Positions 34,512 to 45,741 of a stretch of DNA of 64,000 nt are shown one piece after another (the stretch's first letter is position 1; the number at the start of each line of letters is the position of its first letter). The DNA is from Canna indica. Its lineage: Eukaryota > Streptophyta > Magnoliopsida > Zingiberales > Cannaceae. The stretch is taken from NCBI GenBank assembly GCA_034359265.1, contig CP136895.1, positions 46,332,001-46,396,000 of the forward strand. The letters are read 5' to 3'. The translations under genes were made by a program, and so were the position numbers. The notes beneath the pieces are model-generated. The model was not told the origin of the DNA and did not search any database. It saw only the letters and a list, made by a program, of their open reading frames with translations.

Positions 34512-35375
34512 TCCACAGGTTGAACCAGTCATAGAATTACTACCTCCCAACACTCTTCGTAGATCAGGAGATTGCGTCGACAACTTGAGAGATTCTTCCT
34601 AACCATTGAAAATGACTAGGAAGATTTTGATCCACAATCCTATGATCAAGCAATCATGGATGTTGATTGCAAAAAATGGTAGGAAGCAATGAAATCCGAA
34701 ATGGACTCGATGTTCACCAAACAATTTTGGACTTTGGTTGACTTACCCGAAGGAGTTACTTCTATAGGATGTAAGTGGATGTTTAAGAGAAAGATTGGAG
34801 CTAATGGCCAGGTGGAGACCTATAAGGCCAGGCTAGAAGCAAAAGGTTTCACTCGAAGATAAGGTGTTGCCTATGATGAAACTTTTTCTCCTATAGTCAT
34901 GCTCAAGTCCATTAGGTTAATGCTAGCTATTGCTACATATTATGACTATGAGATCTGACAAATGGATGTCAAGGCTGCATTTCTCAATTGTAAACTTGAG
35001 GAAGAGGTCTATATGACCCAGCCAGAAAGATTCGTGAAGGTATGCAAATTGCAAAGGTCCATTTATGAACTTAAGCAAGCCTCGAGGTGTTGGAACATCC
35101 ATTTTAATGAGACAGTCAAAGAGTTTGGCTTTATCAAAAATGTAAACAAACCTTGTGTCTACAAAAAAGTTAGTGGGAGTGCCGTTGTGTTTATTGTGTT
35201 GTATGTAGATGACATACTGCTCAGGGGGAATGATGTTCTTCTGCTCCAGTCAGTGAAAGCATGGTTATCCAAATACTTCTCCATGAAAGACTTGGGTGAA
35301 GCATCCTATGTACTCGACATTAAGACCTATAGGGATAGGTCTAGAAGGATGCTTGGTTTGTCCCAGTCTTAGTAT
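34512..35375 (+). pseudogene. Copia B reverse transcriptase
   Basis: From about 34680: MKSEMDSMFTKQFWTLVDLP, IGCKWMFKRK, YKARLEAKGF with stops at 34860 and 34959, then MDVKAAFLNCKLEEEVYMTQ, LKQASRCWN and VLYVDDILLRGND (active-site DD), then MKDLGEASYVLDI. The segment 34512-34680 is the IN-RT linker with no clear domain. Confidence 0.87.
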
Positions 35376-35873
35376 ATTGATACCGTGCTAAAAAGGTTTA
35401 GCATGGAAGGCAGTAAAAGAGGTTACTTGCCAATGCGTCATGGCATCACTCTTTCCAAGAAAATGTCTCCTAAGACACATGAGGAGAGAAAAAGAATGAG
35501 TGAGATCTCTTATGCTTCGGTAGTAGGATTCATAATGTATGCAATGCTCTGTACTTGGCCTGATATTCCTTATGCCCTAGGGGTAACTATTAGATTTCAG
35601 GCGGATTCTAGAGAGGAACATTGGAAAGTCGTAAAGAACATTCTTAAGTACTTAAGAAGGACTAAAGATGTTCTCCTGATTTATGGTGGGTCAAATTTTA
35701 AACTGGAGGGCTACACAGATTCTAGCTTCCAATTGGACCCGGATGACAGTAAATCCATTTTTGGTTATATATTTACTCTGAATGGTGGCGCAGTATGCTG
35801 GAAAATTTCCAAGAAAGGTATTGTGGCCGACTCGATGACAGAAGATTAGTACATCGTTGCAAGCGAAACCGTC
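35376..35873 (+). pseudogene. Copia B RNase H, truncated
   Basis: Contains ISYASVVGFIMYAMLCTWPD, LEGYTDSSFQLDPDDSKSIF (TDSSF catalytic motif) and WKISKKGIVADSMTED followed by a stop. It is cut at 35873 by inverted LTR sequence beginning TGTTGGTGAAATGG. The final third of the domain is absent. Confidence 0.85.
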
Positions 35874-36106
35874 TGTTGGTGAAATGGCCACACTAAAGGG
35901 GCGAGGGGTGAATAGTGTGTGCGCTAATTTTAAACTTAATTTCGATTGTAATCATTTTCTTGATTACTTATGCTAATGCACTATTCGATTACTAAATGAA
36001 CGCGGAAGTGAATAAAATAAGTCAAGTAATCGATACACAAAGTAAGCAATGCAAACACATTGATTTATAGTGGTTCGGCCCCAATGCATACTCCACTACC
36101 TAAGCA
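35874..36106 (-). repeat. LTR fragment of the gag-only family, inverted
   Basis: Complement of the last ~230 bp of the LTR at 30746-30978 (gtggttcggcccc, acactattcaccc). It is cut at 36106 by the TG start of a Tekay-like LTR. Confidence 0.8.
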
Positions 36107-36485
36107 TGTAAGACCCGAAAAAAGTTTCCTAATATAAAAATCTATTTTGGTGCAGCACATCGGACCCGGGGGTAGTCGAGTCGAGCCTCAGGATCGCCTC
36201 GAGTGAAAAGGTATGACTCGGCTAATGAATCATGAAGTCTATTTGGATAATTAACTTTCCTTTTATAATATCATACCTTAAATTAAGTTGACTCGAGTCA
36301 TATTATGATTTGAGTCGGAACCCAAGTTGAGTTCGGGTTTAGTCAAGGTTTGAGTGTGAGTTAAGTGAGTCAAGAGGCCTCATTTGGAAAGCTAGATGAG
36401 GGATTAAAACCCTCATCTTGCAGCCGTGTGGCTCATCCATTGAGCCGCACAAGGCTGCCTAAGGGGAGAGAGGAAGAGGAGCAAG
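36107..36485 (+). repeat. 5' LTR remnant of the Tekay-like element
   Basis: First ~150 bp match 40563-40712. Includes a TATA-like gggattaaaaccc (36404) and ends in a GC-rich 'gagccgcacaaggctgcc' segment resembling 21600-21620 in the solo LTR. Joined by deletion to gag. Confidence 0.8.
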
Positions 36486-37020
36486 GTGAAGTGCGCCCGT
36501 GATTTTGAGACGCTGCACCAAGCTGGAGGCATGATAGTGCCAGAGTATGAGATGAAGTTTAATCATCTCTCCAAGTACCATCCCACCCTAGTGGCGACTG
36601 AGACCGCTAGGGTCAAGAGGTTCGTGGCGGGATTGAGGCCACAAATTGGCAGGCTTATTCATTTCACCGAGGAATCTACACTAGCTCGGGTAGTGGATGA
36701 AGCCCTACGGAAAGAAGCTTTGGTGTCATTAGAGAGAAATGACGGGCCAGCTAAGAAGAAGTTCCGGTCACAAGGTTTTGGTAGTCGACCTTGGCACTCT
36801 AAGGGGGCAATGCCCACAGCAGATCAACAGCAAAGCCGAGGGCAGAATGGCAATCGGGGCCTTGGGGGCCAAGGGACCGGGTCAGTGAGTCCGATAGTGT
36901 GGCAGCTACAGTCGGAGGCACTAGGGGTCCTGCCTTAATTGCACTAATGCTTGCTTCAAGTGCGGTCGGGTCAGACATTTCAAGAAGGACTGCTCTGAGG
37001 GAACTGGTCAGAAGCCTGAG
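36486..37020 (+). pseudogene. Gypsy gag, N-terminally truncated
   Basis: 150 open codons: EYEMKFNHLSKYHPTLVATE, RFVAGLRPQIGRLIHF and VDEALRKEA are classic retrotransposon-gag (PF03732-type) C-terminal capsid motifs. A one-frame change follows, then the CCHC knuckle CFKCGRVRHFKKDC (about 36954-36995). The gag start is missing, as the LTR joins it directly. Confidence 0.85.
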
Positions 37021-37041
37021 CAGTCAAGGGGTAAAGCACCT

Positions 37042-37578
37042 ATGTCAGTAGGGTCAGTAGGGTCAGTAGCACCGAGAGGGCAGACTCAGAATAGGGGGCT
37101 GCAGACCAGTCATTCAGAGAGGCCGCCTGCGCGGGTCTATGCTATGAACCGTGATGGGGCAGAGGCTTCCAAAGCAGTGGTGACAGGTACTATTTTAGTA
37201 TGTTCGTCTGCTGCATATGTATTATTTGATCTGGGTGCCACACACTCATTTGTGTCTGCCATATTTGCTGCAAAGCTGCCAATGGCACCCTCTATGCTTG
37301 ATGGGCCATTAATGGTGTCAATGCCTACGGGCGATGCAATCTTAACAACCTCAATTTATCAAGGGTGTGAAGTGCTCATATGCAGCCATGTGCTGAGTGC
37401 GGACTTGACACTCCTACCCACTCTTGAGCTTGATGTCATCCTTGGCATGGACTGGCTGGCTGAGCATTTCGCAATGTTGGACTGTAGAGCCAAAGCAGTG
37501 ATGTTTAATAAACCTGGGCTACTGCAGTTCATCTTCCAAGGGGAGGGAGGTAGCTGTGGTCGAGGAGGAAAGGGGTGA
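37042..37578 (+). pseudogene. Gypsy aspartic protease
   Basis: 178 open codons with the retropepsin site VLFDLGATHSFVSAIFAAKL. The family motif is DSGATHSF; the Ser between Asp and Gly is Leu, which should impair activity. LDVILGMDWLAEHFAMLDC, the second conserved block, is intact. Followed by a frame change before RT. Confidence 0.85.
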
Positions 37579-38533
37579 AACAAAGCACGTCAGCGAAACC
37601 CTCGTGGTCTGTGAATTACTTGATGTGTTTCCCGAGGAATTGCCAGGGTTGCCGCCTTGAAGGGAGGTCGATTTTTGGATTGATTTGCAGCCCGTGGTGA
37701 AACCAATTTCCATTCCCCCTTACAGGATGGCACCGACCGAACTCAAAGAGCTAAAGATGCAATTGCAGGAAATGCTAGACCTGGGGTTGATCCAGTCGAG
37801 TGTGTCACCCTGGGGTGCCCCGGTTCTCTTCGTGAAGAAGAAGGATGGGTCGATGCTCATGTGCATTGATTATAGGCAGCTGAACAAGGTGACTGTTAAG
37901 AACCGCTACCCACTACCGAGGATAGACGATTTGTTTGACCAGCTGCAGGGGGCTCAATTCTTCTCAAAGATAGATCTGAGGTTCGGATACCATCAGTTGA
38001 GAATTCGGGACTGCGATGTGCCAAAGATGACCTTTAGGACTCGCTATGGTCACTATGAATTCCTAGTGATGTCCTTTGGCCTAACCAATGCACCTGTTGC
38101 CTTCATGGACCTAATGAATAGGGTATTTAAGGAGTACCTGGACAGCTTTGTGATCGTCTTCATTGACGACATTTTGGTTTACTCCAAGAGTGAAGAAGAA
38201 CACTCTAAGCACCTGAGAATGGTCCTATAAACCCTCAGAGAGCACCGCTTGTTTGCCAAATTTTCCAAGTGTGAATTTTGGTTGGAAAGTGTAGGGTTCT
38301 TGGGCCATGTAGTGTCCAAGGAAGGAATAAGGGTAGATCCCACCAAGATTGAAGTGGTTTAGAACTAGAAGCGGCCAACTAGTGTGACCGAGGTCCGCAG
38401 TTTTCTTGGGTTGGTCGGCTATTACCGGAAGTTTGTGAAGAATTTCTCCAGAATTGCAGCCCCTCTATCTCGGTTGACCCAGTAGAAGGTCAGATTCGTT
38501 TGGGATGACAAATGCGAAGCGAGCTTTCAAAAG
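37579..38533 (+). pseudogene. Gypsy reverse transcriptase
   Basis: 181 open codons from 37685: [66 protein letters not shown] block and [20 protein letters not shown] (FIDD active site). After a stop at 38228 the frame goes on with [20 protein letters not shown] and [17 protein letters not shown], the RT thumb, with two more stops (38358, 38484 areas). All catalytic residues are present. Confidence 0.9.
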
Positions 38534-38545
38534 CTCAAGGCATGT

Positions 38546-38950
38546 TTGACATCTGCACCTGTGTTGGTTGTACCTTCCGGGTCAGGAGGGTTTGTGGTTT
38601 TTTGTGATGCCTCTCGAGTTGGTCTGGGCTGCGTCTTGATACAGTATGGCAGGGTGATTGCTTATGCATCTTGTCAGTTGAAAGTTCATGAGAAGAACTA
38701 TCCGACGCATGACCTAGAATTAGCGACAGTGGTCTTTGCACTGAAGCTTTGGAGGCACTACTTGTACGGGGAGACTTGCGAAATCTACACAGATCACAAG
38801 AGTCTCCAATACTTGCTTACCCAAAAGGAGCTGAACCTTAGGCAGAGGAGGTGGCTGGAGCTCCTAAAGGACTATGATTGCACCATTATGTATCATCTGA
38901 GGAAAGCAAATGTGGTAGCAGATGCGCTAAGCAAAAAATCCATGGGCAGT
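38546..38950 (+). pseudogene. Gypsy RNase H
   Basis: [40 protein letters not shown] and [20 protein letters not shown] then [13 protein letters not shown]. The Asp, Glu and Asp of RNase H are visible (FCDAS, DLELA, YTDHK). Part of a 293-codon open frame shared with the IN N terminus, the longest intact stretch of this element. Confidence 0.9.
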
Positions 38951-40012
38951 TTGGCCCATTCGGAAGCTAAGCGGAGGCCTCTAGCTCGAGAGTTGGCTTT
39001 ATGCCTAGATGGGGGTGCAACCTTATCAGTGTCAGCTTTAGGTGCCCTGATGGCCCATATGCGGGTACAGTCCATGCTGGTGGACATGCTGCATGCCGCG
39101 CAAGGGGAAGATGCCTTTTGTGCACTGACCAAGGACCTGGTACAAAGAGGTGATGCAGAGAACGGTTTCAGATTGGACTCAGAAGGTGTGCTGAGGTTCA
39201 GAGACCGGATAATAGTAACAGACATGGCTGAGGTGCGCAGGCAAGTATTGGAGCTGGGTCAACGTCCCACTTACATGATGCATCTGGGGGCCACCAAGAT
39301 GTACCGGGACTTAAGGCATCATTACTGGTGGAAGGGCATGGAAAGAGAGCTGGCAGAATTTGTTTCTAAATGTCTAGTCTGTCAGCAGGTGAAAGCCGAA
39401 CACCTTAAGCCTGCGGGGCTCCTATAAAATCTCGAAGTGCCCGAGTGAAAGTGTGAGAAAATCACCATGGATCTAGTGATTGGATTGCCTAAGTCAAAAG
39501 GCAGTTTTGATTCCATTTGGGTGGTGGTGGACCGGTTAACCAAGACTGTGCACTTTATACTAGTGAAAACTACTTTCTCGCGGAGCAGTATGCCCGACTA
39601 TTTTTGGATAGGATTGTGGCATATCATGGTACCCCGGTGATGATTATATCCGACCGCGGTACCCAGTTCACAGCCCAATTTTGGCAGTCCTTCTAGGAAG
39701 CTTTGGGTACTCAGGTGCGTTTCAGTACAACCTTCCATTCGCAGACTGACGGGCAGTCAGAGAGGACCATCCAAACTTTGGAGGACATGCTGAGGGCATG
39801 CATCCTGGATACGGCAGATGGCTGGGAGAGGCACCTACCATTGATCGAATTCGCCTATAACAACAGCTATCACAGTAGCATTGGCATGGCTCCTTTTGAG
39901 GCCTTGTATGGGCCGCAGTGCAGGTCCCCGGTGGGCTGGTTTGAGGCAGGGGAATCACTCATGGTGGGCCCCGACTTGGTTGAGGAGCGCGGTAGAAAAA
40001 GTAGAGGTCATT
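38951..40012 (+). pseudogene. Gypsy integrase
   Basis: HHCC zinc region: [20 protein letters not shown] then [11 protein letters not shown]. Catalytic pieces: KITMDLVIGLPKSKGSFDSI (first Asp), a shifted-frame SDRGTQFTAQFW at about 39649-39684 (second Asp), and TDGQSERTIQTLEDMLRACI (Glu). Stops at 39425 and 39446 and a frameshift near 39585 break it. The C-terminal NNSYHSSIGMAPFEALYG is intact. Confidence 0.88.
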
Positions 40013-40500
40013 AAGGAAAGATTGCTGGCGGCTCAAAGTCGACAGAAAATGTATGCCGATAGAAAGGCCAGGGAATTGGAATTTGCAGAGGGTGACTTAG
40101 TACTCCTGAGGGTCTCTCCTATGAAAGGGGTGGTCCGGTTTGGGAAGAAGGGGAAACTGAGCCCTAGATACATTGGGCCTTTTCCCATTCTCAACCGGAG
40201 GGGCGAAGTGGCCTATGAGCTGGCATTGCCTCCTAGCCTAAGCAGAGTGCACCCGGTCTTCCATGTATCCATATTGCGGAAGTATGTAAAGGATGATTCA
40301 CATGTGATCGAGCCCTCTTCTATCGAGGTAGATTCGGCCATCGCATTTGAGGAAAGGCCGGTGGAGATTCTTGACCACCAGATCAGGAAGCGAAGGTCCA
40401 AAGAAATTATCCTGGTAAAAGATGGGAGCACCATTCCGGGCAAGAGGCCACATGGGAGGTAGAGCAGGACATGAGAGAGCGCTACCCTTCCTTGTTTGAG
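39995..40500 (+). pseudogene. Integrase tail and chromodomain of the Tekay-like element
   Basis: KMYADRKARELEFAEGDLVL, RFGKKGKLSPRYIGPFPILN and HPVFHVSILRKYV are the gypsy IN tail (GPY/F block). FEERPVEILDHQIRKRRSKE begins the chromodomain. A one-base frameshift near 40420 separates it from the remainder, which reads WEHHSGQEATWEVEQDMRER in the next frame. The EATWE core marks a chromovirus chromodomain. Confidence 0.88.
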
Positions 40501-40562
40501 GAGTCGGTAAGTCCTTGTTATTTAAGTAAATTCGAGGACGAATTTCCCTTAAGGGGGAAGGT

Positions 40563-40712
40563 TGTAAGACCCGGAAAAAGTTTCCTAATATAAAAATCTA
40601 GTTTGGTGCAGCGCGTCGGACCCGGGGGTAGTCGAGTCGAGCCTCAGGATCGCCTTGAGTGAAAAGGTATGACTCGGCTAATGAATCATGAAGTCTATTT
40701 GGATAATTAACT
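40563..40712 (+). repeat. 3' LTR remnant of the Tekay-like element (150 bp)
   Basis: Begins TGTAAGACCCGGAAAAAG after a polypurine tract (40548-40562) and stops at the shared 'ggataattaactt'. Then the text switches to SIRE-like third-ORF sequence, a rearrangement junction. Confidence 0.85.
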
Positions 40713-41607
40713 TACTTCAGAAGATCCTGCTGCACTAAGGAAGAAGCCCAGTTCAACCCATGTCAAACATGTTTCTTCTAAAGAGAGGAAGGAAACATCT
40801 AGCCTACTTGACAAGAAAAGATGTTCGAAGAGAAAGTTATTTGGAAAGTCCAAACTGATATCATGACAAACTATGAGCTTGGATTTAGATTCTGATAATG
40901 AGCAATTGGTGAACAGAGCAGCAAAACTAAGGAGGTCAAAGAAGAGCAAATCGAACCCTAAAGTCTCTAAAGAAAAGGGAAAGGTTTCATTACCTGAGAA
41001 GTCTCTATCTCTTGCTTCCAAGAGAAAGCCATCAAAATTTGCCAAGAAATTTGAGAAGAAAACTATTACTTGCAAGCTACATAAGGGGCTCCTTTCAGAT
41101 GATCTCTATCTACTGTGGAAGGCCTTTCACTCAATAGGTATAATCTCCAAGAGACCTCTAGACTTAGATAAAATTTCTCTAAAATGCAAACATGTTTTGG
41201 ATTTACTTGAAAAGAGAAACTTGTCTAGCTCCTTTTTGTCTATTACACCATTTTGCAAATTGCCTATTTTAGAGTTTTACTGCAATATTACTGAGGATAT
41301 TTCTGACTTTGAGAGCAGTCATTTTCACCAAGTCTTCGTTAGAGGAAAATGGTATTCATTTAGTCCTCAGATAATTAATGAGTTTATAGGTCTTACTCCA
41401 TTTTCTTCTTCATCTGATATTCTTGATGAGTCTAACTCAGAGTTTCTGAAAGCTGTGGGAAATGAAGTATCTAATGGTGAAATTTATAAATGTTTGGCTT
41501 TCATATGTTGGCTATATTTGGCAAAAGTGTTTAAGATTAAATCTCAGTTTTTACACAGTCACATTATGAGGAGCTTTGTCTATATAATGACAGTTTCAAC
41601 TGTGTGA
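40713..41607 (+). pseudogene. Third ORF (PF20167-like), N-terminal and middle part
   Basis: 244 codons are open from 40873, preceded by an in-frame piece with one stop. A basic region (KLRRSKKSKSNPKVSKEKGK) leads to PILEFYCNITEDISDFESSH and FHQVFVRGKWYSFSPQIINE, then FIGLTPFSSSSDIL. The block is the counterpart of 1441-1560 in the minus copy. The reading stops at 41605 within LTR-like text, so the TSH..LLY half present in the minus copy is deleted. Function unknown; resembles the plant transposon domain PF20167. Confidence 0.65.
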
Positions 41608-42471
41608 GGACAGTTTCAATCGTGTCTACAACTTGTTGTTTTCTGGATAAGTATGATGCGAATGAGTTGACTGTAAGACTTCTTTATTAATGATGATTCT
41701 CTTTATTGTCTCTAAGATCTTTTAATCATCGTTAATTATTGACTGATTAACTTTTAGAGGTGAGGTCCTCTTTAAAACTTTTGGGCGTTACTCATTTGAT
41801 CTTTATGGTCTCTATGAGTTATGCGCTGACTATTTATTTTGAACTGATGACTGTTGGTTGTTAAACTAATGATTTTGTTAAACAAATAGTTATGATAGCA
41901 TTGATTCAGATCTTTCAGTTGTCACTTATAAATTCCTATGAAAAGATCTGATCTGCAACTCTCTCTAATTGCGAACAATGTGTTGCCAGTTATTCAGAGG
42001 AGTTAAGACTGCTGAGTGCATATTGTTGAGTGCAAGACTACTGAGTGCAGACGTCAACAATCTATCTTTCTTATCTTCAAGTGAAATTGGTTTTGGGCTG
42101 CTAACTCGCTACAACACAAGGACTGTGTGCAGGACGGAACTCTGTGGCTGGGATGTCATAGAGAGGCAAGTTGGTATGTATTTGTAATAACAAATAGGTT
42201 TTTGTTATTTCCAATTCACTGTAGTACTAGTAGTCAGATTTTGGGTGTAAAATCCTGAGGACTTATATTGTACTTATAGAGAGTGAATTGGGTATTTGTC
42301 AGGTGAGTGCCCCGCAAATTAGGTGACAGATTTTGTCACTGAACTGCGTAAACAATCTTTTTGTGTTTGCGTGTGATTTTTGTTTTGGTCCTTAAATAAG
42401 CTACTAATAGTAGTTGCAACTTCCTATTCAACTGCCCTTAACAGAAGATCCCTTAGAGACATATACGGTCA
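41608..42471 (+). repeat. Partial LTR of the plus SIRE-like element
   Basis: Ends TATACGGTCA with the PBS directly after. Its 3' half is collinear with the minus LTR (complement of 17903-18282: caattcactatag, cgcaaattaggtgac, ctgcgtaaacaa). The true TG start is missing; the 5' edge is fused to the third ORF. Confidence 0.75.
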
Positions 42472-42487
42472 ATTGGTATCAGAGCGG
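42472..42487 (+). other. Primer-binding site, plus SIRE-like element
   Basis: ATTGGTATCAGAGCGG directly after the LTR's CA, complementary to initiator-Met tRNA. Confidence 0.85.
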
Positions 42488-42553
42488 TTGTGCTAACCTT
42501 TACCTGCACAAGATCTTTGGTGTGTCTTCTTTTTCAGGCTCAAGATAGAAGGA

Positions 42554-43920
42554 ATGCCTATGGGAAATTCTATTAATGTTCCTCCTTTGCTTATCAGAAC
42601 GAACTATGCATATTGGAAGGCTAGGATGAGGGCTTTCATCAAGTCCTTGGATGATCGTTGCTGGGACACAATAGAGATTGGCTACACTCCTCCCACAACA
42701 CCTGGTGGGACTGAGTGCAAACCTAAAAGCCAGTATATAGAAGCAAAAATTGTTGCAACAAACTATGATAATAAATCTCTTAATGCTATCTTTAGTGGAG
42801 TTGATCCTTCTCAATTTAAACTAATCTCAACTTGTACCTTGGCAAAGCAGGCATGACAAATTTTAGAAATGAATCATGAAGGATCCCTGGCGCTTCGGAA
42901 GTCAAAAGTTGAAATCCTCAACACCAGATTCGAGAATCTAAAAATGGGAGAAGATGAATGTATACAAGACTTTCATGGGCGTATCAAAGATCTCATGAAC
43001 AATGTTACCAACCTTGGAGAGTCATTTTTTATAAAATGTAGTAAGGAAAGTTCTAAGATCCATGCCTATCAAATTTGATATGAAAGCTGCCGCCATAAGT
43101 CAAACTCATGACCAATCTATTATTAATCTCGATACTCTGATGGGGAAACTTGAAACTTATGAGTTGGAACTATATGAAAACTATTCTCACAAAGAAAAGA
43201 AGAAGAATCTTGCCTTTAGAGCTACTGTGGATGAGATAACTCAGAAGATTGTTCTGAAGAGGAGATGGATGCTGTATTGGCTCATATGACAAAGAATTCA
43301 AGAGATTTCTAAGAGCTAAGAATAGGGTAAACCAATACTCGCAGTCTTGTTTGTAGTCCAAACAACAGTTTCAACCATCTGAGTCTGCCAGTTCAAGATC
43401 AAACTCTTCTGCTAGAGAAAATAGAATAAGTCAATTGTCTGGAAAAAGGATGATCTCAAATAGAAGTTCAAAGGCATCCAATGCTTTGAATGTGAAGGAT
43501 TTGGACATATGAGATCAGAATGCCCAAATCTTCAAAAGAATATCAAGAAGTCATTCACTGCTACTTGGAGTGACGATGATGAAGAAACTGACTCAGAAGA
43601 GCATGAATGAGGCAACTTTAGAGCCTTCATAGTCTGCATAGATGACACAATTAAGACTGCGGACATCTCTAATGTAGATAGTGATCACTGTAAAGTTCAA
43701 TGTGCAAATAGTCTTGAGGAAGCATATCAGGAGATGTTTGACAAATGGGTTGAAGTGGCGAAACTTAACAAGTCTCTCGACGATCAGAACAAGCTTTTGG
43801 TTGAAGAAAAAAGGACCCTTAAGGAGATATTTAAATCCTTCAAAGACAAATTGTTCAAAAAGAAGACAAAGAGCCTAAGTTGATTTCCGAACTTGAAAAG
43901 GTAAAGAAGAAAGTTGAATA
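42554..43920 (+). pseudogene. Gag of the plus SIRE-like element
   Basis: MPMGNSINVPPLLIRTNYAY and WKARMRAFIKSLDDRCWDTI start the protein. A stop at 42854 is followed by VEILNTRFENLKMGEDECIQ, DFHGRIKDLMNNV, frameshifts at about 43030-43060 and 43230, and a CCHC knuckle CFECEGFGHMRSECP (about 43480-43525). The C-terminal coiled coil follows in shifted frame (43681-43878). Same layout as 16490-17822. Confidence 0.85.
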
Positions 43921-44483
43921 ATGAATTCAACAGTAACATAATTTTGAGTGCATGAAAAAGTCCTTCTAATCATAAGGGACTAGGATACACTAGTTCATGC
44001 CAGTTGAAACCCCGATCTCAACTACCTACTCAACCAAGGAACTTTCATAGAGGCTCTTCAAGTCATCAAAAGCCTGCTATAAGAAAGCGAACTAGGGTGC
44101 CCATATGCTACTACAGCAGATGCAGAGGACACATTATAACAAATTATTTCAAACTCTCCAACAAACTGAGGAGAAAGAATCATATAAATTACCCAAGGAA
44201 AAAGGTTAAGCAAATCTAGGTAAGAAAGACTGATATTAACTGTCATGTTGCTTTTATGTCAAACACTGTTTCTTCTCTTGGATCTTGTTATTTCGATAGT
44301 TGATGTTCTCAACATATGATTAGAAGTCTTGAAAATCTGAAAGATATTCAGGAACATGAAGGTGCAACTGTCACTTTTGGAGATGGAGGACATGGAAATA
44401 TCATATGAGTTGGGACTTTAAATGTTCCAGGAATTCCAAATCTAGAAAATGTCCTGCTTGTAAGAGGTCTAAAGGCTAATATC
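43921..44483 (+). pseudogene. Protease region of the plus SIRE-like element
   Basis: A second knuckle-like stretch (CYYSRCRGHIITNYF) at about 44100-44145 has lost a Cys. GSCYFDS, a stop, then CSQHMIRSLENLKD mark the protease site: a stop codon sits exactly at the Gly of DSG. Followed by GTLNVPGIPNLENVLLVRGL (about 44412-44471), the usual start of the IN approach. Confidence 0.75.
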
Positions 44484-45741
44484 GTGAGTATAAGCCAATT
44501 GTGTGATCAAAATTTAAATGTTCAATTTACTAAAAACAATTGCAAGGTTCTTGATAAGGATGGTGACTGTATTCTTGAAGAGAATAGATCTAGAGACAAC
44601 TGCTACAAAATTGACTATTCTTCTATTTGTCTTTCAGTTGTCTCTTCTGACATTAATCAGTGGCATCGACGGTTAGGCCATGTTAACTATAGAGAACTGA
44701 AGAAACTTGTAAATGCTAAAGCGGTCAGAGGCATTCCTAAAATTTCAAGAGAATCTGTAGCTGTCTACGGTGCTTGTCAAGAAGGAAAGCAGACTAGGCA
44801 GTCTCATAAGCAGTTACAATTAGTAGCTACTTCTAAACCTCTTGAGTTTCTTCACTTGGATCTTGTCGGTCCTTTGCAGGTTGAAAGTATTGGTGGTAAA
44901 AAGTATGTCCTTATCTGTGTCGATAATTTCTCACATTTAATTTGGACATAATTTCTATAAAAAAAATCCAATGCTTTTAGCATTTTTAAATCTGTATGTT
45001 TGAGACTTCAAAAAGAATAATAACTTCCTATTCTGAAGGTGATTAGAATAAGGAGTGAGCATGAAAGAGAATTTGAGAACATTTACTTCTCTCAATTTTG
45101 TGATGAAAATAGTATATCGCATGAATTTTTTGCTCCGAAGACTCCTCAATACAATGGTGTAGTTGAAAGGAAGAACCTTACTATTCAGGAGATGGCTCAT
45201 GTTATGCTTAATTCTAAGTTGATTTCTGAAAGATTTTAGGCTGAAGCCATCAACACAGCTTGTTACATCATAAATCGAGCTTATCTCATACCATGAAAAC
45301 CTAATCTTATATATTGTCATATTTTTGGTAGCAGGTGCTATATTTTAAATGATAGAGAATACCTTGGAAAAATGCAAAGCAAAAGTGATGAAGCCATATT
45401 TCTTGACTATTCCAAAAATAGCAAGGCTTACTGAGTCTATAACAAACACTCAAACAATGATGGAGTCACAAAACGTGAAGGTTGATGACCTTCAAATATA
45501 CCAGACCCTGCTGACTGATGAGAAGGCAGTCTCAATTGTTCATAAGACTGCCTAGAGTTCCTCCAAGGCTACTTAACAGACAATTGAAACTTCTAATTCA
45601 ACTGACCATGAGACTAACACTGAACAGGAAGATGAAAGGGATGACTCCAGAGCTGAAAAATATACAGGATCTATCAAGAATCATCCTCTACAAAATGTAA
45701 TTGGAGATGTACAAGATGGTGTAAACACCAGAAATCAATCA
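44484..45741 (+). pseudogene. Integrase of the plus SIRE-like element
   Basis: QWHRRLGHVNYRELKKLVNA and GACQEGKQTRQSHKQ form the zinc region (one Cys is Tyr). FLHLDLVGPLQVESIGGKKY gives the first Asp. After a stop at 44951, IRIRSEHEREFENIYFSQFC has Glu where the second catalytic Asp (RSDHG) belongs, and QYNGVVERKNLTIQEMAHVM keeps the Glu. About 75 bp of the following region is deleted. The tail (45349-45741) is frameshifted and ends TRNQS where the solo LTR is inserted. Confidence 0.83.

Larger units (their letters stand above)
18283..35873 (+). mobile_element. Ty1/copia family B, plus, interrupted by a nested gypsy LTR and gag-only element
   Basis: 5' LTR 18283-20461; PBS-like GTGGTATCAAAGCC at 20462; leader 20462-21190 and 31532-32310; then gag, PR, IN, RT and RNase H to 35873. 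The leader is split at 21191/31527 by a solo gypsy LTR with the perfect TSD CCCTT, so the two halves belong together. The derivative at 48234-53732 has the same leader continuous (gcagcaccttggcga at about 50074), which proves the join. The 3' end is lost: RNase H breaks at 35873, no 3' LTR follows, and the expected GTGAG flank is absent. Each coding domain has stops. Confidence 0.85.
36107..40712 (+). mobile_element. Tekay-like Ty3/gypsy chromovirus, both LTRs truncated
   Basis: The LTR start TGTAAGACCCGAAAAAAG at 36107 repeats at 40563 (TGTAAGACCCGGAAAAAG), preceded by the polypurine tract TTAAGGGGGAAGG. The order gag, PR, RT, RNase H, IN, chromodomain is Ty3/gypsy. The 5' LTR is collinear only to about 36480 and then runs straight into mid-gag, so the rest of the LTR, primer site and gag start are deleted. 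The 3' LTR stops at about 40712, where SIRE-like sequence begins. Confidence 0.87.

Noticed and set aside
38893..39225. 110-codon minus ORF
   Set aside because: Antisense to the gypsy RNase H/IN frame, which has unambiguous motifs.
41969..42187. 72-codon ORF
   Set aside because: Inside a SIRE-like LTR; the complementary LTR at 17903-18282 has no matching frame.
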